From NCBI RefSeq assembly GCF_018614955.1, contig NZ_JAGGNV010000066.1:97752-161751 (forward strand): DNA of 64,000 nt. Reading direction: 5' to 3'. Position 1 is the stretch's first letter, and each line of letters begins with the position of its first letter. Shown here in pieces: positions 43,789 to 57,737 of this stretch. Both the position numbers and the translations under genes were made by a program. Source of the DNA: Variovorax paradoxus (GTDB lineage Bacteria > Pseudomonadota > Gammaproteobacteria > Burkholderiales > Burkholderiaceae_C). The notes below the pieces were generated by a model. It did no database searches, had not been told where the DNA came from, and saw only the letters and a program-made list of their open reading frames with translations.

Positions 43789-44564
43789 CCGCGGACGAGG
43801 TCAGCCACATCACGTCGCGGGACAACCCGCTCCTGAAGGAATTGCGCAAGCTGGCGCACGACCCGGGCGCTTACCGCAAGGCGGGCCGGGTCTGGCTCGA
43901 AGGCGATCACCTGTGCCGGGCAGCGCGCGAGCGCGGCGTCCGGCCGGCGGTGGCGGTCTTTGCCGAGACGCTGTGGCCTTCGGCGCGCTCCGAATGGAGC
44001 GGGGCGGCGGCCAAGACCGTGGTGCTGGCCGATGCCTTGCTCGCCGGCGTGAGCGGCCTGGAGTCGCCTGCGCCGATGGGCTTCGTGCTCGATCTGCCGG
44101 CGCCGTCGCCGGTCGCGCCCGATGCGCCCACCGTGGTGCTCGACCGCCTGCAGGACGCCGGCAATGTCGGCTCCATCCTGCGCAGCGCGGCGGCCTTCGG
44201 TTTCGGCCAGGTGATCGCGCTCAAAGGCACTGCTGCGCTGTGGGCGCCCAAGGTGCTGCGCGCCGGCATGGGCGCGCATTTCGGCCTGCGGCTGATCGAG
44301 GGCGCGGACGTCGAGACGCTGGATGCGCTCGCCGTGCCCTGGATCGCCACCAGTTCGCATCGCGGCGACTGGCTGCATCGCGCGCAATTGCCGTACCCCT
44401 GCGCCTGGCTGATGGGGCACGAAGGGCAGGGCGTCTCCGCCATCCTGGAGGCGCGCGCGGCCCGGCAGGTGCGCATTGCGCAGCCGGGCGGCGAGGAGTC
44501 GCTCAACGTCGCGGCAGCGGCGGCGATCTGCCTGCATGCGAGTGCCGCCGCGCGCAAGGGATAA
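43785..44564 (+). CDS. TrmH/SpoU family RNA 2'-O-methyltransferase
   Basis: The 259-residue protein has the substrate-binding N-terminus (ITSRDNPLLKELRKLAHDPGAYRKAG) and a SPOUT methyltransferase domain. Its knot motifs are LDRLQDAGNVGSILRSAAAFG, LMGHEGQGV and QPGGEESLNVAAAAAICL. It transfers methyl from S-adenosylmethionine to a ribose in rRNA or tRNA; the site is not determinable here. It is coupled to rnhB by an ATGA overlap and ends the lpx operon. Confidence 0.92.
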   Translation: MTADEVSHITSRDNPLLKELRKLAHDPGAYRKAGRVWLEGDHLCRAARERGVRPAVAVFAETLWPSARSEWSGAAAKTVVLADALLAGVSGLESPAPMGFVLDLPAPSPVAPDAPTVVLDRLQDAGNVGSILRSAAAFGFGQVIALKGTAALWAPKVLRAGMGAHFGLRLIEGADVETLDALAVPWIATSSHRGDWLHRAQLPYPCAWLMGHEGQGVSAILEARAARQVRIAQPGGEESLNVAAAAAICLHASAAARKG

Positions 44565-44576
44565 GCCTGCGCCGGC

Positions 44577-44582
44577 TATAAT
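44577..44582 (+). promoter_or_regulatory. -10 element of the carAB promoter
   Basis: A consensus TATAAT lies 13 bases after the methyltransferase stop and 119 bases before the carA GTG. No clear -35 is visible. It gives carA a leader of about 110 bases. Confidence 0.55.
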
Positions 44583-44647
44583 TAAGGGCTTTCCCGCTCA
44601 CACCCCGCCCACAGCGCACGCAAGCCAACTCCTCGACGGAAGTCGCA

Positions 44648-44679
44648 GCCCAAAGTCATTTCTTGGGTTCGCTTTGGGC
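44648..44679 (+). promoter_or_regulatory. Hairpin in the carA leader
   Basis: GCCCAAAG (44648-44655) pairs with CTTTGGGC (44672-44679) across a 16-base loop, 21 bases before the carA start. There is no T-tract, so it is not a terminator. It could influence translation or mRNA stability of carAB. Confidence 0.4.
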
Positions 44680-44700
44680 GTCATCCATCCGGAGATCCCA

Positions 44701-45892
44701 GTGCTTTTGTCTCTCAAGGGAAATTTCCCGCCCGCCATCCTGGCGCTTGCAGACGGCACGGTCTTTCTCGGCAACTCGATCGGCGCCCAAGGCGCCACCA
44801 CCGGCGAAGTGGTGTTCAACACCGCCATGACCGGTTACCAGGAAATCCTGACCGACCCGAGCTATTGCCAGCAGATCGTGACGCTCACGTATCCGCACAT
44901 CGGCAACTACGGCGTCAACGAGGAAGACATCGAGGCCGACAAGATCCATGCCGCGGGCCTGATCATCAAGGACCTGCCGCTGCTCGCGTCCAACTTCCGC
45001 AAGACCGCCACGCTGACCGACTACCTGGTGCGCGGCAAAACGGTCGCCATCGCGAACATCGACACGCGCAAGCTCACCCGCCATCTGCGCACAAACGGCG
45101 CCCAGAACGGCTGCATCCTCGGCCTCGCTGCCGGCGAAAGCGTGACGCAGGCGCTGATCGACAAGGCGGTGGCCAGTGCCAAGGCTGCACCCAGCATGTC
45201 CGGCCTCGATCTGGCCAAGGTGGTATCGGTCAAGCAGACCTACGAATGGACGCAGACCGAGTGGAAACTCGTGCATGTGGACGGCAAGCCGGGCTACGGC
45301 GTGCAGATCACGCCCAAGTTCCACGTCGTCGCCTTCGACTACGGCGTCAAGAAGAACATCCTGCGCATGATCGCCCAGCGCGGCGCGCGCATCACGGTGG
45401 TGCCGGCTGAGACGCCGGCGGCCGACGTGCTCAAGCTGCGTCCGGACGGCATCTTCCTGGCCAACGGCCCGGGCGACCCCGAGCCCTGCGACTACGCGAT
45501 CGAAGCTACGCGCCAGCTGATCGAAACCGGCATTCCGGTTTTCGGCATCTGCCTCGGCCACCAGATCATGGCGCTCGCCTCCGGCGCGAAGACCTTCAAG
45601 ATGAAGTTCGGCCACCACGGCGCCAACCATCCCGTGAAAGATCTGGACAACGGCCGCGTGAGCATCACCAGCCAGAACCACGGTTTCGCGGTCGACGAGA
45701 AGACGCTGCCCGCGAACCTGCGGCCGACCCACATCAGCCTGTTCGACAACACGCTGCAGGGCCTGGCGCGCACCGACAAGCCGGCGTTCTGCTTCCAGGG
45801 CCACCCCGAGGCCTCGCCCGGGCCGCACGACATCGGCTACCTGTTCGACCGCTTCACGGCACTCATGCAAAGTCACAAAGAAGGACAGAAGA

Positions 45893-45900
<8 letters not shown>
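44701..45900 (+). CDS. carA: Carbamoyl-phosphate synthase, small (glutaminase) subunit
   Basis: The 399-residue subunit hydrolyses glutamine and channels ammonia to CarB for pyrimidine and arginine synthesis. The N-terminal domain has FNTAMTGYQEILTDPSY. The class I amidotransferase domain has the nucleophile in FGICLGHQIMAL and the His/Glu pair in GHPEASPGPHD. The start is GTG, preceded by GGAG. Its last eight bases overlap carB. Confidence 0.97.
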
Positions 45901-49129
<3,229 letters not shown>

Positions 49130-49139
49130 AGAGTTGTCG

Positions 49140-50009
49140 ATGGAAACGCAGCTCGTCGAGCTCGACCTGGCCGACTGGAACGGCGCTGCGCCTAACGAGG
49201 CGTGGATCGCCGCGCTCGAGGCCGGCAAGGTGCTGTATTTCCCGCGGCTCCCCTTCGAGCTGCGGCCCGAAGAACGGGCCTTGTTCTCGCCCTCGGTGCT
49301 GTCGCCAGGCGTCCGCAACATCAGTCTGGATGCCGAAGGGCGCCTGAAGGGCGTGGCGGGCGACGAGGGCATGCAGCAGGCGGTGGCGGCGATGGTCGGG
49401 CGCTTCCGCGCGCAGTCGCAGCAATTGATCCACGGCTTGCTGCCGCACTACACGCCGGCCCTGCGGCTGGCGCCGACCAGCTACCGCCCGGCGCAGGTGG
49501 AAACACGCGTTCAGTCTTGGCGCGCCGACGATCGGCGGCTGCATATCGACTCGTTCCCGTCGCGTCCCAACTACGGCGAGCGCATCCTGCGCGTCTTCAC
49601 CAACGCCAATCCCGAGGGCGCCCCGCGCGTCTGGCGGGTCGGCGAGCCCTTCGAGGCCGTGGCGAAGCGCTTCCTGCCGCGCGCCAAGCCTTACTCGCGC
49701 TGGCAGGCCCGCCTGCTGCGGGCGCTGCGCGTCACCAAGTCCTTGCGCAGCGAATACGATCACCTGATGCTGCAGTTGCACGACGGCATGAAGTCCGACC
49801 TGGAATACCAGAAGAACGCCCAGCAAGAGACCGTTGCCTTTCCGGCCGGATCGGTATGGGTGTGCTTCTCGGACCAGACCTCGCATGCCGTGATGTCCGG
49901 CCAGTACATGCTCGAGCAGACGCTGCACCTGCCCGCCGCAAGGCAATACAATCCCGATTCGAGCCCGCTCGCCATCCTGAGCCGGCTCACTGGACGTCAA
50001 CTCGTCTGA
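49140..50009 (+). CDS. kdoO: Kdo hydroxylase family protein (Fe(II)/2-oxoglutarate dioxygenase)
   Basis: The 289-residue protein matches the Kdo 3-hydroxylase (KdoO) family, which hydroxylates the outer Kdo of lipopolysaccharide to D-glycero-D-talo-oct-2-ulosonic acid. LHIDSFPSRPNYGERILRVFTNANPEG supplies the HxD iron ligands (H...D) and the substrate arginines. A later histidine is in DQTSHAVMSGQYMLEQT. It starts ten bases after carB, so it shares the carAB message and sits away from other LPS genes. ATG at 49140 is favoured over TTG at 49134. Confidence 0.85.
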   Translation: METQLVELDLADWNGAAPNEAWIAALEAGKVLYFPRLPFELRPEERALFSPSVLSPGVRNISLDAEGRLKGVAGDEGMQQAVAAMVGRFRAQSQQLIHGLLPHYTPALRLAPTSYRPAQVETRVQSWRADDRRLHIDSFPSRPNYGERILRVFTNANPEGAPRVWRVGEPFEAVAKRFLPRAKPYSRWQARLLRALRVTKSLRSEYDHLMLQLHDGMKSDLEYQKNAQQETVAFPAGSVWVCFSDQTSHAVMSGQYMLEQTLHLPAARQYNPDSSPLAILSRLTGRQLV

Positions 50010-50025
50010 TCATTTCCCTTCCATG

Positions 50026-50060
50026 AACCGCCGAACGGCAGCGTTCGGCGGTTTCGCTTT
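50026..50060 (+). terminator. Intrinsic terminator after the carAB-kdoO unit
   Basis: An 11-base stem AACCGCCGAAC/GTTCGGCGGTT (50026-50036 with 50043-50053) with a six-base loop is followed by TCGCTTTCT. It ends transcription before greA. Confidence 0.8.
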
Positions 50061-50075
50061 CTGGAGAGACAAAAC

Positions 50076-50555
50076 ATGGCTACCACCATTCCGATTACCA
50101 AGCGCGGCGCCGAGAAACTCCGCGACGAGCTGCAACGCCTGAAGTCCGTCGAGCGGCCCGCCATCATTACGGCGATCGCCGATGCCCGCGCCCAGGGCGA
50201 CCTCAGCGAGAACGCGGACTACGACGCTGCCAAGGAGCGCCAAGGCTGGATCGAAGGCCGCATCAAGCAGATCGAGGGCATGCTCTCGAATGCCCAGATC
50301 ATCGATCCCTCCGACCTCGATGCGGGGGGCAAGGTCGTGTTCGGCTCCACCGTGGAGCTCGAGGATGAGCACACGGGCGAGGCCGTAAAGTACCAGATCG
50401 TCGGCGAGGATGAAGCCGACCTGAAGCTGGGCCTCATCAACGTCTCCAGCCCGATCGCGCGCGCGCTGATCGGCAAGGAGGAAGGCGATACCGCCGAGGT
50501 GCAGGCGCCGGGTGGCGTGAAGCGCTACGAGATCGTCGGCGTCAGCTACCTCTGA
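50076..50555 (+). CDS. greA: Transcription elongation factor GreA
   Basis: The 159-residue factor rescues backtracked RNA polymerase. The N-terminal coiled coil ends at the acidic tip motif DLSENADYDAAKERQ. The C-terminal FKBP-like domain has GSTVELEDEHTGE and SPIARALIGKEEGD. The ATG follows a GGAGAGAC site. The gene stands between the kdoO terminator and a small membrane protein gene 10 bases downstream. Confidence 0.97.
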   Translation: MATTIPITKRGAEKLRDELQRLKSVERPAIITAIADARAQGDLSENADYDAAKERQGWIEGRIKQIEGMLSNAQIIDPSDLDAGGKVVFGSTVELEDEHTGEAVKYQIVGEDEADLKLGLINVSSPIARALIGKEEGDTAEVQAPGGVKRYEIVGVSYL

Positions 50556-50565
50556 TTCGCCTTTC

Positions 50566-50979
50566 GTGAAAGACCGCATCGCGCTGCTGCTGGCCGCCCT
50601 CTGGTGGGGCAGCCTGACGACGATCGGCTTTCTGGTCGTGCCGATGCTGTTCGCCCAACTCGGCAATCCGAGCCTTGCGGGCAATTTTGCGGGACGGCTG
50701 TTCGCGGCCCAAAGCTGGGTTGCGCTGGCCTGCGGACTGGCGCTTTTGACCTATTTCAGGTCGAAGATCCAAGACCTCGCGGACCGGTCGTCACGTACTG
50801 CCGTCGCCTGGATCGTCGTGGCGCTGCTGCTGGCTTTGCTGCAGGAATACGCCGTCGCGCCTCGGATCCTCGCGCGCGAAAACCTCCGGCTCTGGCACTC
50901 GCTCGGCAGTGCCATGTACCTCGGCCAGTGGCTCTGCGCCGGCGTGCTGCTCTGGCGCATGGGGCGCCGCCCCGATTGA
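50566..50979 (+). CDS. DUF4149 family membrane protein
   Basis: The 137-residue protein has four hydrophobic segments and matches the DUF4149 family, found after greA in many betaproteobacteria. Its function is unknown. The start is GTG, 10 bases after greA. The WWGSLTTIGFLVVPMLFAQL segment and the late NLRLWHSLGSAMYLGQWL are characteristic. Its stop abuts the stop of the opposite-strand glycosyltransferase. Confidence 0.8.
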   Translation: MKDRIALLLAALWWGSLTTIGFLVVPMLFAQLGNPSLAGNFAGRLFAAQSWVALACGLALLTYFRSKIQDLADRSSRTAVAWIVVALLLALLQEYAVAPRILARENLRLWHSLGSAMYLGQWLCAGVLLWRMGRRPD

Positions 50980-51744
50980 TCAAGCCTTCCAGAAGCTGGT
51001 GATCCAGCGCGCCGGCCGGATGAAGCGGAAGCGCCGATTGCGCCGCCCCGCCAGCGCGTCCGGCGGATTGCATTCCCCGTGGAACACCATGATCCGCGCG
51101 CCCTCGGGCACGAAGGGCTCGCGCCAATAATTGGTGGGCCAGGTCGGAATGCCGTGGTACTTGAAGCTCGGGCACCATTCGGCCGGCCAGTAGGCGAGCT
51201 TGCCCTTGCGGTCCATGAAGTCCGACAGGTAGGCCTGCTCATTGCGGTATTCGGCCTGCACCGCGTCCATGTTCCGGCGGAAATGCGCCAGCACGTCGGG
51301 GTGTGCGCCCAGCTCGAAGCGGTATACCGACGAGTTGCCGGTGATGCGCCGGCGCCGCCAGGGCCGGGCGTAGTCATGGATGATCAGGAACTCGCCCGGA
51401 TGCTCGAAAAAGGCGTCCAGGCTGCCCACGACGACCACGTCGAGATCGATGAAGAGCGCGCGGCCCCTCAGGCCGTAGAGGTCCTGCTCGAAGGTGGTCA
51501 GCTTCTTCCAGGCGCGGTCCACCTGTCCCGGCTTGAGCTCGAGGTCGAGCGGCGGGATCGGAAAGCACTGCACCTCGCTGCGGATGCCCTGGCTGTCGTC
51601 GGTCAGGCAGACGAAGTTGAAGTCGCAGCGGAGGTGGCGCCGCACCATGGCATAGAGGCGGTTGACGTACTCGGGCCCGTACTTGGTGCCCCATTTCATG
51701 CAGAGGATGTGACGCTGCGGCGCTGCCGTCGGCTCGATCGGCAT
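50980..51744 (-). CDS. Putative glycosyltransferase with a DxD motif
   Basis: The 254-residue protein begins with a GT-A-like fold (HILCMKWGTKYGPEYVNRLYAMVRRHL, FNFVCLTDD). It contains the metal-binding D100-L-D102 in LFIDLDVVVVGSLDAFF. It has no signal peptide or membrane segment, and GT8-like cytoplasmic enzymes are the closest look-alikes. Donor and acceptor are unknown; an LPS-related role is plausible given the neighbouring genes. It starts two bases after the yhbY stop, so the two are probably co-transcribed. Confidence 0.75.
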   Translation of the reverse strand: MPIEPTAAPQRHILCMKWGTKYGPEYVNRLYAMVRRHLRCDFNFVCLTDDSQGIRSEVQCFPIPPLDLELKPGQVDRAWKKLTTFEQDLYGLRGRALFIDLDVVVVGSLDAFFEHPGEFLIIHDYARPWRRRRITGNSSVYRFELGAHPDVLAHFRRNMDAVQAEYRNEQAYLSDFMDRKGKLAYWPAEWCPSFKYHGIPTWPTNYWREPFVPEGARIMVFHGECNPPDALAGRRNRRFRFIRPARWITSFWKA

Positions 51745-51746
51745 CC

Positions 51747-52226
51747 TCAGTCCGCCTGGCGACGTTTCTTGACCGACAGCGGCTTCTTGGCCTTGGCGCG
51801 CTTGATGGTGCCGCTGGGCGTCAGCCGCTGGTTGCCGAGCACGCGCAGGGTCTTGATCTCCGGACGCTGTCCTCCGCGCTTGCTGTACTTGATCACCTTG
51901 ACGTCGCGCGGACCCGGCATGCGGTCCTCGTCGATCTCGCGCGCTTTTTCAGGGATGGGGCGCCAGAGCACGAGCAGCTTGCCGATGTGCTGGATCGGCG
52001 CCGCGTTCAGTTCGTTGGCCAGGGTCTGGAGCATGGCTTCACGGGCGGGCCGGTCATCGGAGAAAACGCGCACCTTGATCAGGCCGTGGGCCTTGAGCGC
52101 GGCATCGGCTTCTTTCTTGACGGCTGGTGTGAGCCCGTCGCCGCCGATCATGACGATCGGGTCCAGATGGTGCGCTTCGGAGCGGTGCACCTTGCGCTGC
52201 GCAGGGGTAAGTTGAATGGGGGGCAT
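51747..52226 (-). CDS. yhbY: YhbY family RNA-binding protein (CRM domain)
   Basis: The 159-residue protein has a CRM domain in its first 100 residues (LTPAQRKVHRSEAHHLDPIVMIGGDGLTP), which binds pre-50S ribosomal particles. A lysine/arginine-rich tail (RAKAKKPLSVKKRRQ) follows, longer than in E. coli YhbY (97 residues). I chose the ATG at 52226, since the TTG at 52247 would start on the first base of rlmE. Divergence from rlmE, then ftsH, is the conserved order. Confidence 0.92.
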   Translation of the reverse strand: MPPIQLTPAQRKVHRSEAHHLDPIVMIGGDGLTPAVKKEADAALKAHGLIKVRVFSDDRPAREAMLQTLANELNAAPIQHIGKLLVLWRPIPEKAREIDEDRMPGPRDVKVIKYSKRGGQRPEIKTLRVLGNQRLTPSGTIKRAKAKKPLSVKKRRQAD

Positions 52227-52246
52227 CCCCGTATTATCGAGCGTCA

Positions 52247-52915
52247 ATGAATCCCAAACCCAAAGCCAAGAAGCTCACCAAGGCGTGGCTGCATGACCAC
52301 ATCAACGACCCCTACGTGAAGCTGGCCACGCGGGAGGGATACCGGGCCCGCGCGGCCTACAAGCTCAAGGAGATCGACGAGACGCTGGGCCTGATCCGGC
52401 CCGGTCACCTGGTGGTCGACCTGGGCTCGACGCCCGGCGCCTGGAGCCAGTACGTGCGGCGCAGACTGTCGCCGAGCGGGGCAGCGGCCGGCGAACTGGA
52501 CGGCACCATCATCGCGCTCGACATCCTGCCCATGGAGCCGATCGAGGGCGTGACCTTCCTGCAGGGCGACTTTCGCGAGGCCGAAGTGCTGGAGCGGATC
52601 GCGCAAGCCATGGACGGCCGGCTCGCCGACGTCGTCGTGTCCGACATGGCGCCCAACCTGTCCGGCATCGCCTCGGCCGACGCAGCCCGCGTCGCGCATC
52701 TGGTCGAGCTTGCAATCGACTTCGCGCGCCACCACATGAAGCCGGAAGGCGCACTGGTCGCCAAACTGTTCCACGGCGGCGGCTACAGCGAGCTGACGCA
52801 ACTGTTCAAGAGCAACTTCAGGGTGGTAAAGCCGCTGAAACCCAAGGCTTCGCGCGACAAATCGTCGGAGACCTTCATGGTGGGCATCGGGCTCAAGAAC
52901 GTCGATACGAATTGA
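52247..52915 (+). CDS. rlmE: 23S rRNA (uridine-2552-2'-O) methyltransferase
   Basis: The 222-residue FtsJ methyltransferase modifies U2552 in the ribosomal A-loop. The SAM site is VVDLGSTPGAWSQYV. The catalytic K-D-K-E is seen as K (YKLKEID), D (SDMAPNLSG), K (LVAKLFHGGGY) and E (KSSETFMV). The gene is divergent from yhbY with only 20 bases between start codons, so its promoter must lie within yhbY. Confidence 0.96.
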   Translation: MNPKPKAKKLTKAWLHDHINDPYVKLATREGYRARAAYKLKEIDETLGLIRPGHLVVDLGSTPGAWSQYVRRRLSPSGAAAGELDGTIIALDILPMEPIEGVTFLQGDFREAEVLERIAQAMDGRLADVVVSDMAPNLSGIASADAARVAHLVELAIDFARHHMKPEGALVAKLFHGGGYSELTQLFKSNFRVVKPLKPKASRDKSSETFMVGIGLKNVDTN

Positions 52916-53082
52916 TACCCGGGGCGCCGACCGGCATTGGCATCCCAAAACCGTGCGCGTCCTATGGCTGCTATAGGGAAATTCCGGCATTTCGCAGGTT
53001 GAAAAGCCTAAAATGAACGCCAATTGCGTGCCCTAGCGCGTTTTTTGTTTTTCGTGTCACGCGCTTTCGACTGGAGCTTCGT

Positions 53083-55002
<1,920 letters not shown>

Positions 55003-55023
55003 GCATGACGCTTTGGCAATCGA

Positions 55024-55046
55024 CGGGGCCTCTGGCCCCGTTTTTT
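55024..55046 (+). terminator. Intrinsic terminator after ftsH
   Basis: CGGGGCC-TCT-GGCCCCG (55024-55040) followed by TTTTTT is a strong hairpin terminator. folP starts 14 bases later, so some readthrough or a downstream promoter is needed for folP-glmM. Confidence 0.85.
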
Positions 55047-55060
55047 CTTGGGAAGAGCGT

Positions 55061-55921
55061 ATGACGATCTGGCGCACGACGCGCTTTGCCATCGACCTCG
55101 CGCAGCCGCGCGTGATGGGCATCGTCAACGTCACGCCCGATTCCTTTTCCGACGGCGGCGCCCATGCCTCGACCGGGGCTGCGGTGCGGCATTGCGTTCA
55201 ACTGGTGGAAGAGGGCGCCGACATCCTCGACATCGGCGGCGAGTCCACGCGGCCCGGAAGTCCTGCCGTGCCGCTGGTGGAGGAACTGGATCGGGTGCTG
55301 CCGGTGGTGCACGAGGCAGTGAAGCTGGGCGTGCCGGTCTCGGTCGATACCTACAAGCCGGAGGTGATGCGCGCGGCGCTGGAACTGGGCGCCGACATCG
55401 TCAACGACGTCTGGGCGCTGCGGCAACCAGGCGCTCGCGAGGCCGTGGCGGCGCATCCCTCGTGCGGTGTCTGCCTGATGCACATGCACCGCGATCCGCA
55501 GACCATGCAGGCGGCGCCGATGGCGGGCGACGTGCTTCCAGCGGTCCGCGCCTTTCTGGAAGAGCAGGCGCAGCTGCTGCTGGCATTGAAGGTCGACGCA
55601 AGCCGCATCGTGCTCGACCCGGGCATCGGCTTCGGCAAGACCGTGGCGCAGAATTTCTCCTTGCTCGCACGCCAGCAGGAGTTGCTCCCCGCCGGGTGGC
55701 CGCTCTTGATCGGCTGGTCGCGCAAGTCCTCGCTCGGCGCCGTCACCGGCATCGAGTCGGCGGCCGGGCGCATGGTGCCCAGCGTGGCGGCGGCGGTCCT
55801 GGCCGTCGAGCGCGGCGCCTCCATCGTGCGCGTGCATGATGTGCGCGAAACGGTCGCCGCGCTGGCCGTATGGCGCGCCATGAGGCAAGAACAACAAGCA
55901 CAACAGGAGCCATATCCATGA
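55061..55921 (+). CDS. folP: Dihydropteroate synthase
   Basis: The 286-residue TIM-barrel enzyme condenses p-aminobenzoate with dihydropterin diphosphate in folate synthesis; it is the sulfonamide target. GIVNVTPDSFSDGG and DIGGESTRPGSPAV are the two conserved loops. LDPGIGFGKTVAQNF and GWSRKSSLGAVTG follow. I chose the ATG at 55061 rather than the earlier in-frame start inside the ftsH terminator. The stop overlaps the glmM start (ATGA). Confidence 0.96.
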   Translation: MTIWRTTRFAIDLAQPRVMGIVNVTPDSFSDGGAHASTGAAVRHCVQLVEEGADILDIGGESTRPGSPAVPLVEELDRVLPVVHEAVKLGVPVSVDTYKPEVMRAALELGADIVNDVWALRQPGAREAVAAHPSCGVCLMHMHRDPQTMQAAPMAGDVLPAVRAFLEEQAQLLLALKVDASRIVLDPGIGFGKTVAQNFSLLARQQELLPAGWPLLIGWSRKSSLGAVTGIESAAGRMVPSVAAAVLAVERGASIVRVHDVRETVAALAVWRAMRQEQQAQQEPYP

Positions 55922-57252
55922 CAAGAAAATACTTCGGTACCGATGGCATCCGCGGCACGGTCGGCCAGGCGCCGATCACGCCCGACTTCGTGCTGCGGCT
56001 CGCGCACGCTGTAGGCCGCGTGCTCAAGAAGACGGAGCCGCGTCCGACGGTGCTGATCGGCAAGGACACGCGCATCTCGGGCTACATGCTGGAGTCGGCG
56101 CTCGAATCGGGCTTCAACTCAGCCGGCGTCGATGTGGTCCTGCTGGGGCCGCTGCCGACACCGGGCGTGGCCTACCTGACGCGCGCCCAGCGGGCCAGTC
56201 TGGGCGTCGTGATCAGTGCCAGCCACAACGCCTATCCGGACAACGGCATCAAGTTCTTCAGTGCCCATGGCACCAAGCTCAGCGACGAGTGGGAGCTGGC
56301 GGTCGAAGCCGCGCTCGAAGAGCCGCCCGTCTGGGCCGATTCGGCACAGCTGGGCAAGGCGCGCCGGCTCAACGATGCGCCGGGCCGCTACACCGAGTTC
56401 TGCAAGAGCACTTTTGCCAACGACCTCACGCTGCGCGGTCTGAAGCTGGTGGTCGACGGCGCCCACGGCGCGGCCTACCAGGTGGCGCCGCAGGTGTTCC
56501 ATGAGCTCGGTGCAGACGTGGTCAGCATCGGCTGCGCGCCGGACGGCCTGAACATCAACAAGGGCTTCGGTGCCACGCATCCCCAGGCGTTGATCGACGC
56601 AGTGCGGGCGCAGGGCGCGCACTACGGCATTGCGCTCGATGGCGATGCGGATCGCCTGCAACTCGTGGATGCGAGCGGCCGCCTGTTCAACGGCGACGAG
56701 CTGCTGTACCTGATGGTGATGGAGCGCATCGCGCGCGGCGAGAAGCCGTCGGGCGTGGTCGGTACCCTGATGACCAACAAGGCCGTCGAAATGGCGCTGC
56801 GTGGCCAGGGCATCGAGTTCGTGCGCGCCCGCGTGGGCGACCGCTATGTACTGGAAGAGCTCGAAAAGCGCCATTGGCTGCTCGGCGGCGAGGGCTCCGG
56901 CCACCTGCTCGCGCTCGACCGTCACACGACCGGCGACGGCATCGTGAGTGCGCTGCAGGTGCTGCAGGCCTGCCAGCGCAGCGGCAAGCGCGTGGACGAG
57001 CTGCTGGCCGCCGTCACGCTCTTTCCGCAGACCCTCATCAATGTCCGGTTGGCGGAAGGGCAGGACTGGAAATCGAATCAGGCACTGGCGGCCGAAACCC
57101 AGCGCGCCGAGGCCGAACTGGGCGATGCAGGGCGCGTGCTGATCCGCGCCAGCGGCACGGAGCCGCTGCTGCGCGTGATGGTCGAGGCGCGCGACGCGGC
57201 GCAGGCCGAAGCCTGTGCAAAACGCCTGGTGGCGGCTGTCGAGGCGGGCTGA
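55918..57252 (+). CDS. glmM: Phosphoglucosamine mutase
   Basis: The 444-residue enzyme interconverts glucosamine 6- and 1-phosphate for UDP-GlcNAc, needed for peptidoglycan and lipid A. The phosphoserine is S102 in VISASHNAYPDNGIKFF. The magnesium loop is ALDGDADRLQLVD and the sugar loop is LGGEGSGHLLA. The phosphate site is RASGTEPLLRVMVE. The ATGA overlap with folP and the folP-glmM pair are conserved among proteobacteria. Confidence 0.97.
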   Translation: MTRKYFGTDGIRGTVGQAPITPDFVLRLAHAVGRVLKKTEPRPTVLIGKDTRISGYMLESALESGFNSAGVDVVLLGPLPTPGVAYLTRAQRASLGVVISASHNAYPDNGIKFFSAHGTKLSDEWELAVEAALEEPPVWADSAQLGKARRLNDAPGRYTEFCKSTFANDLTLRGLKLVVDGAHGAAYQVAPQVFHELGADVVSIGCAPDGLNINKGFGATHPQALIDAVRAQGAHYGIALDGDADRLQLVDASGRLFNGDELLYLMVMERIARGEKPSGVVGTLMTNKAVEMALRGQGIEFVRARVGDRYVLEELEKRHWLLGGEGSGHLLALDRHTTGDGIVSALQVLQACQRSGKRVDELLAAVTLFPQTLINVRLAEGQDWKSNQALAAETQRAEAELGDAGRVLIRASGTEPLLRVMVEARDAAQAEACAKRLVAAVEAG

Positions 57253-57257
57253 AGCTC

Positions 57258-57737
57258 ATGATCGACATCCTGCTCGCGGACTACCGCAACCCCGCGCATG
57301 CGCGTGCGCTGGTCGATCTGCTGGACAGCTATGCGCGCGATCCCGCCGGCGGTGGCACGCCGCTGGCGCCAGAGGTGCTGGCCGAACTGCCCGAGGCGCT
57401 GGCGGCACGGCCGCAGGCCTTCAGCGTGCTGGCCTGCGACGGCGATCTGCCCATCGGCCTCGTCAACTGCATCGAAGGCTTCTCGACCTTTGCCTGCAAG
57501 CCGCTGGTCAATGTGCATGACGTTGTCGTGCTGGCCAGCCACCGCGGCCAACGGGTCGCGCAGCGCATGCTAATGCGCGTCGAGGAAGAGGCCCTCGCGC
57601 GCGGCGCGTGCAAGCTCACGCTCGAGGTGCTGTCGGGCAACCGGAGCGCGCTGCGTGCCTACAAGCGCGAAGGCTTTGCCGGCTACCAGCTCGACCCGGC
57701 CTTCGGCTCGGCCATGTTCCTACAGAAGAAGCTCTGA
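57258..57737 (+). CDS. GNAT family N-acetyltransferase
   Basis: The 159-residue protein has a complete GNAT fold. The acetyl-CoA loop is VVLASHRGQRVAQRMLMRVE. LTLEVLSGNRSALRAYKREGFAGYQL is the C-terminal motif. The acceptor is unknown. It lies five bases after glmM and is probably co-transcribed, although an amino-sugar substrate is not shown. It ends exactly at the stop of the opposite-strand acyl-CoA dehydrogenase. Confidence 0.85.
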   Translation: MIDILLADYRNPAHARALVDLLDSYARDPAGGGTPLAPEVLAELPEALAARPQAFSVLACDGDLPIGLVNCIEGFSTFACKPLVNVHDVVVLASHRGQRVAQRMLMRVEEEALARGACKLTLEVLSGNRSALRAYKREGFAGYQLDPAFGSAMFLQKKL

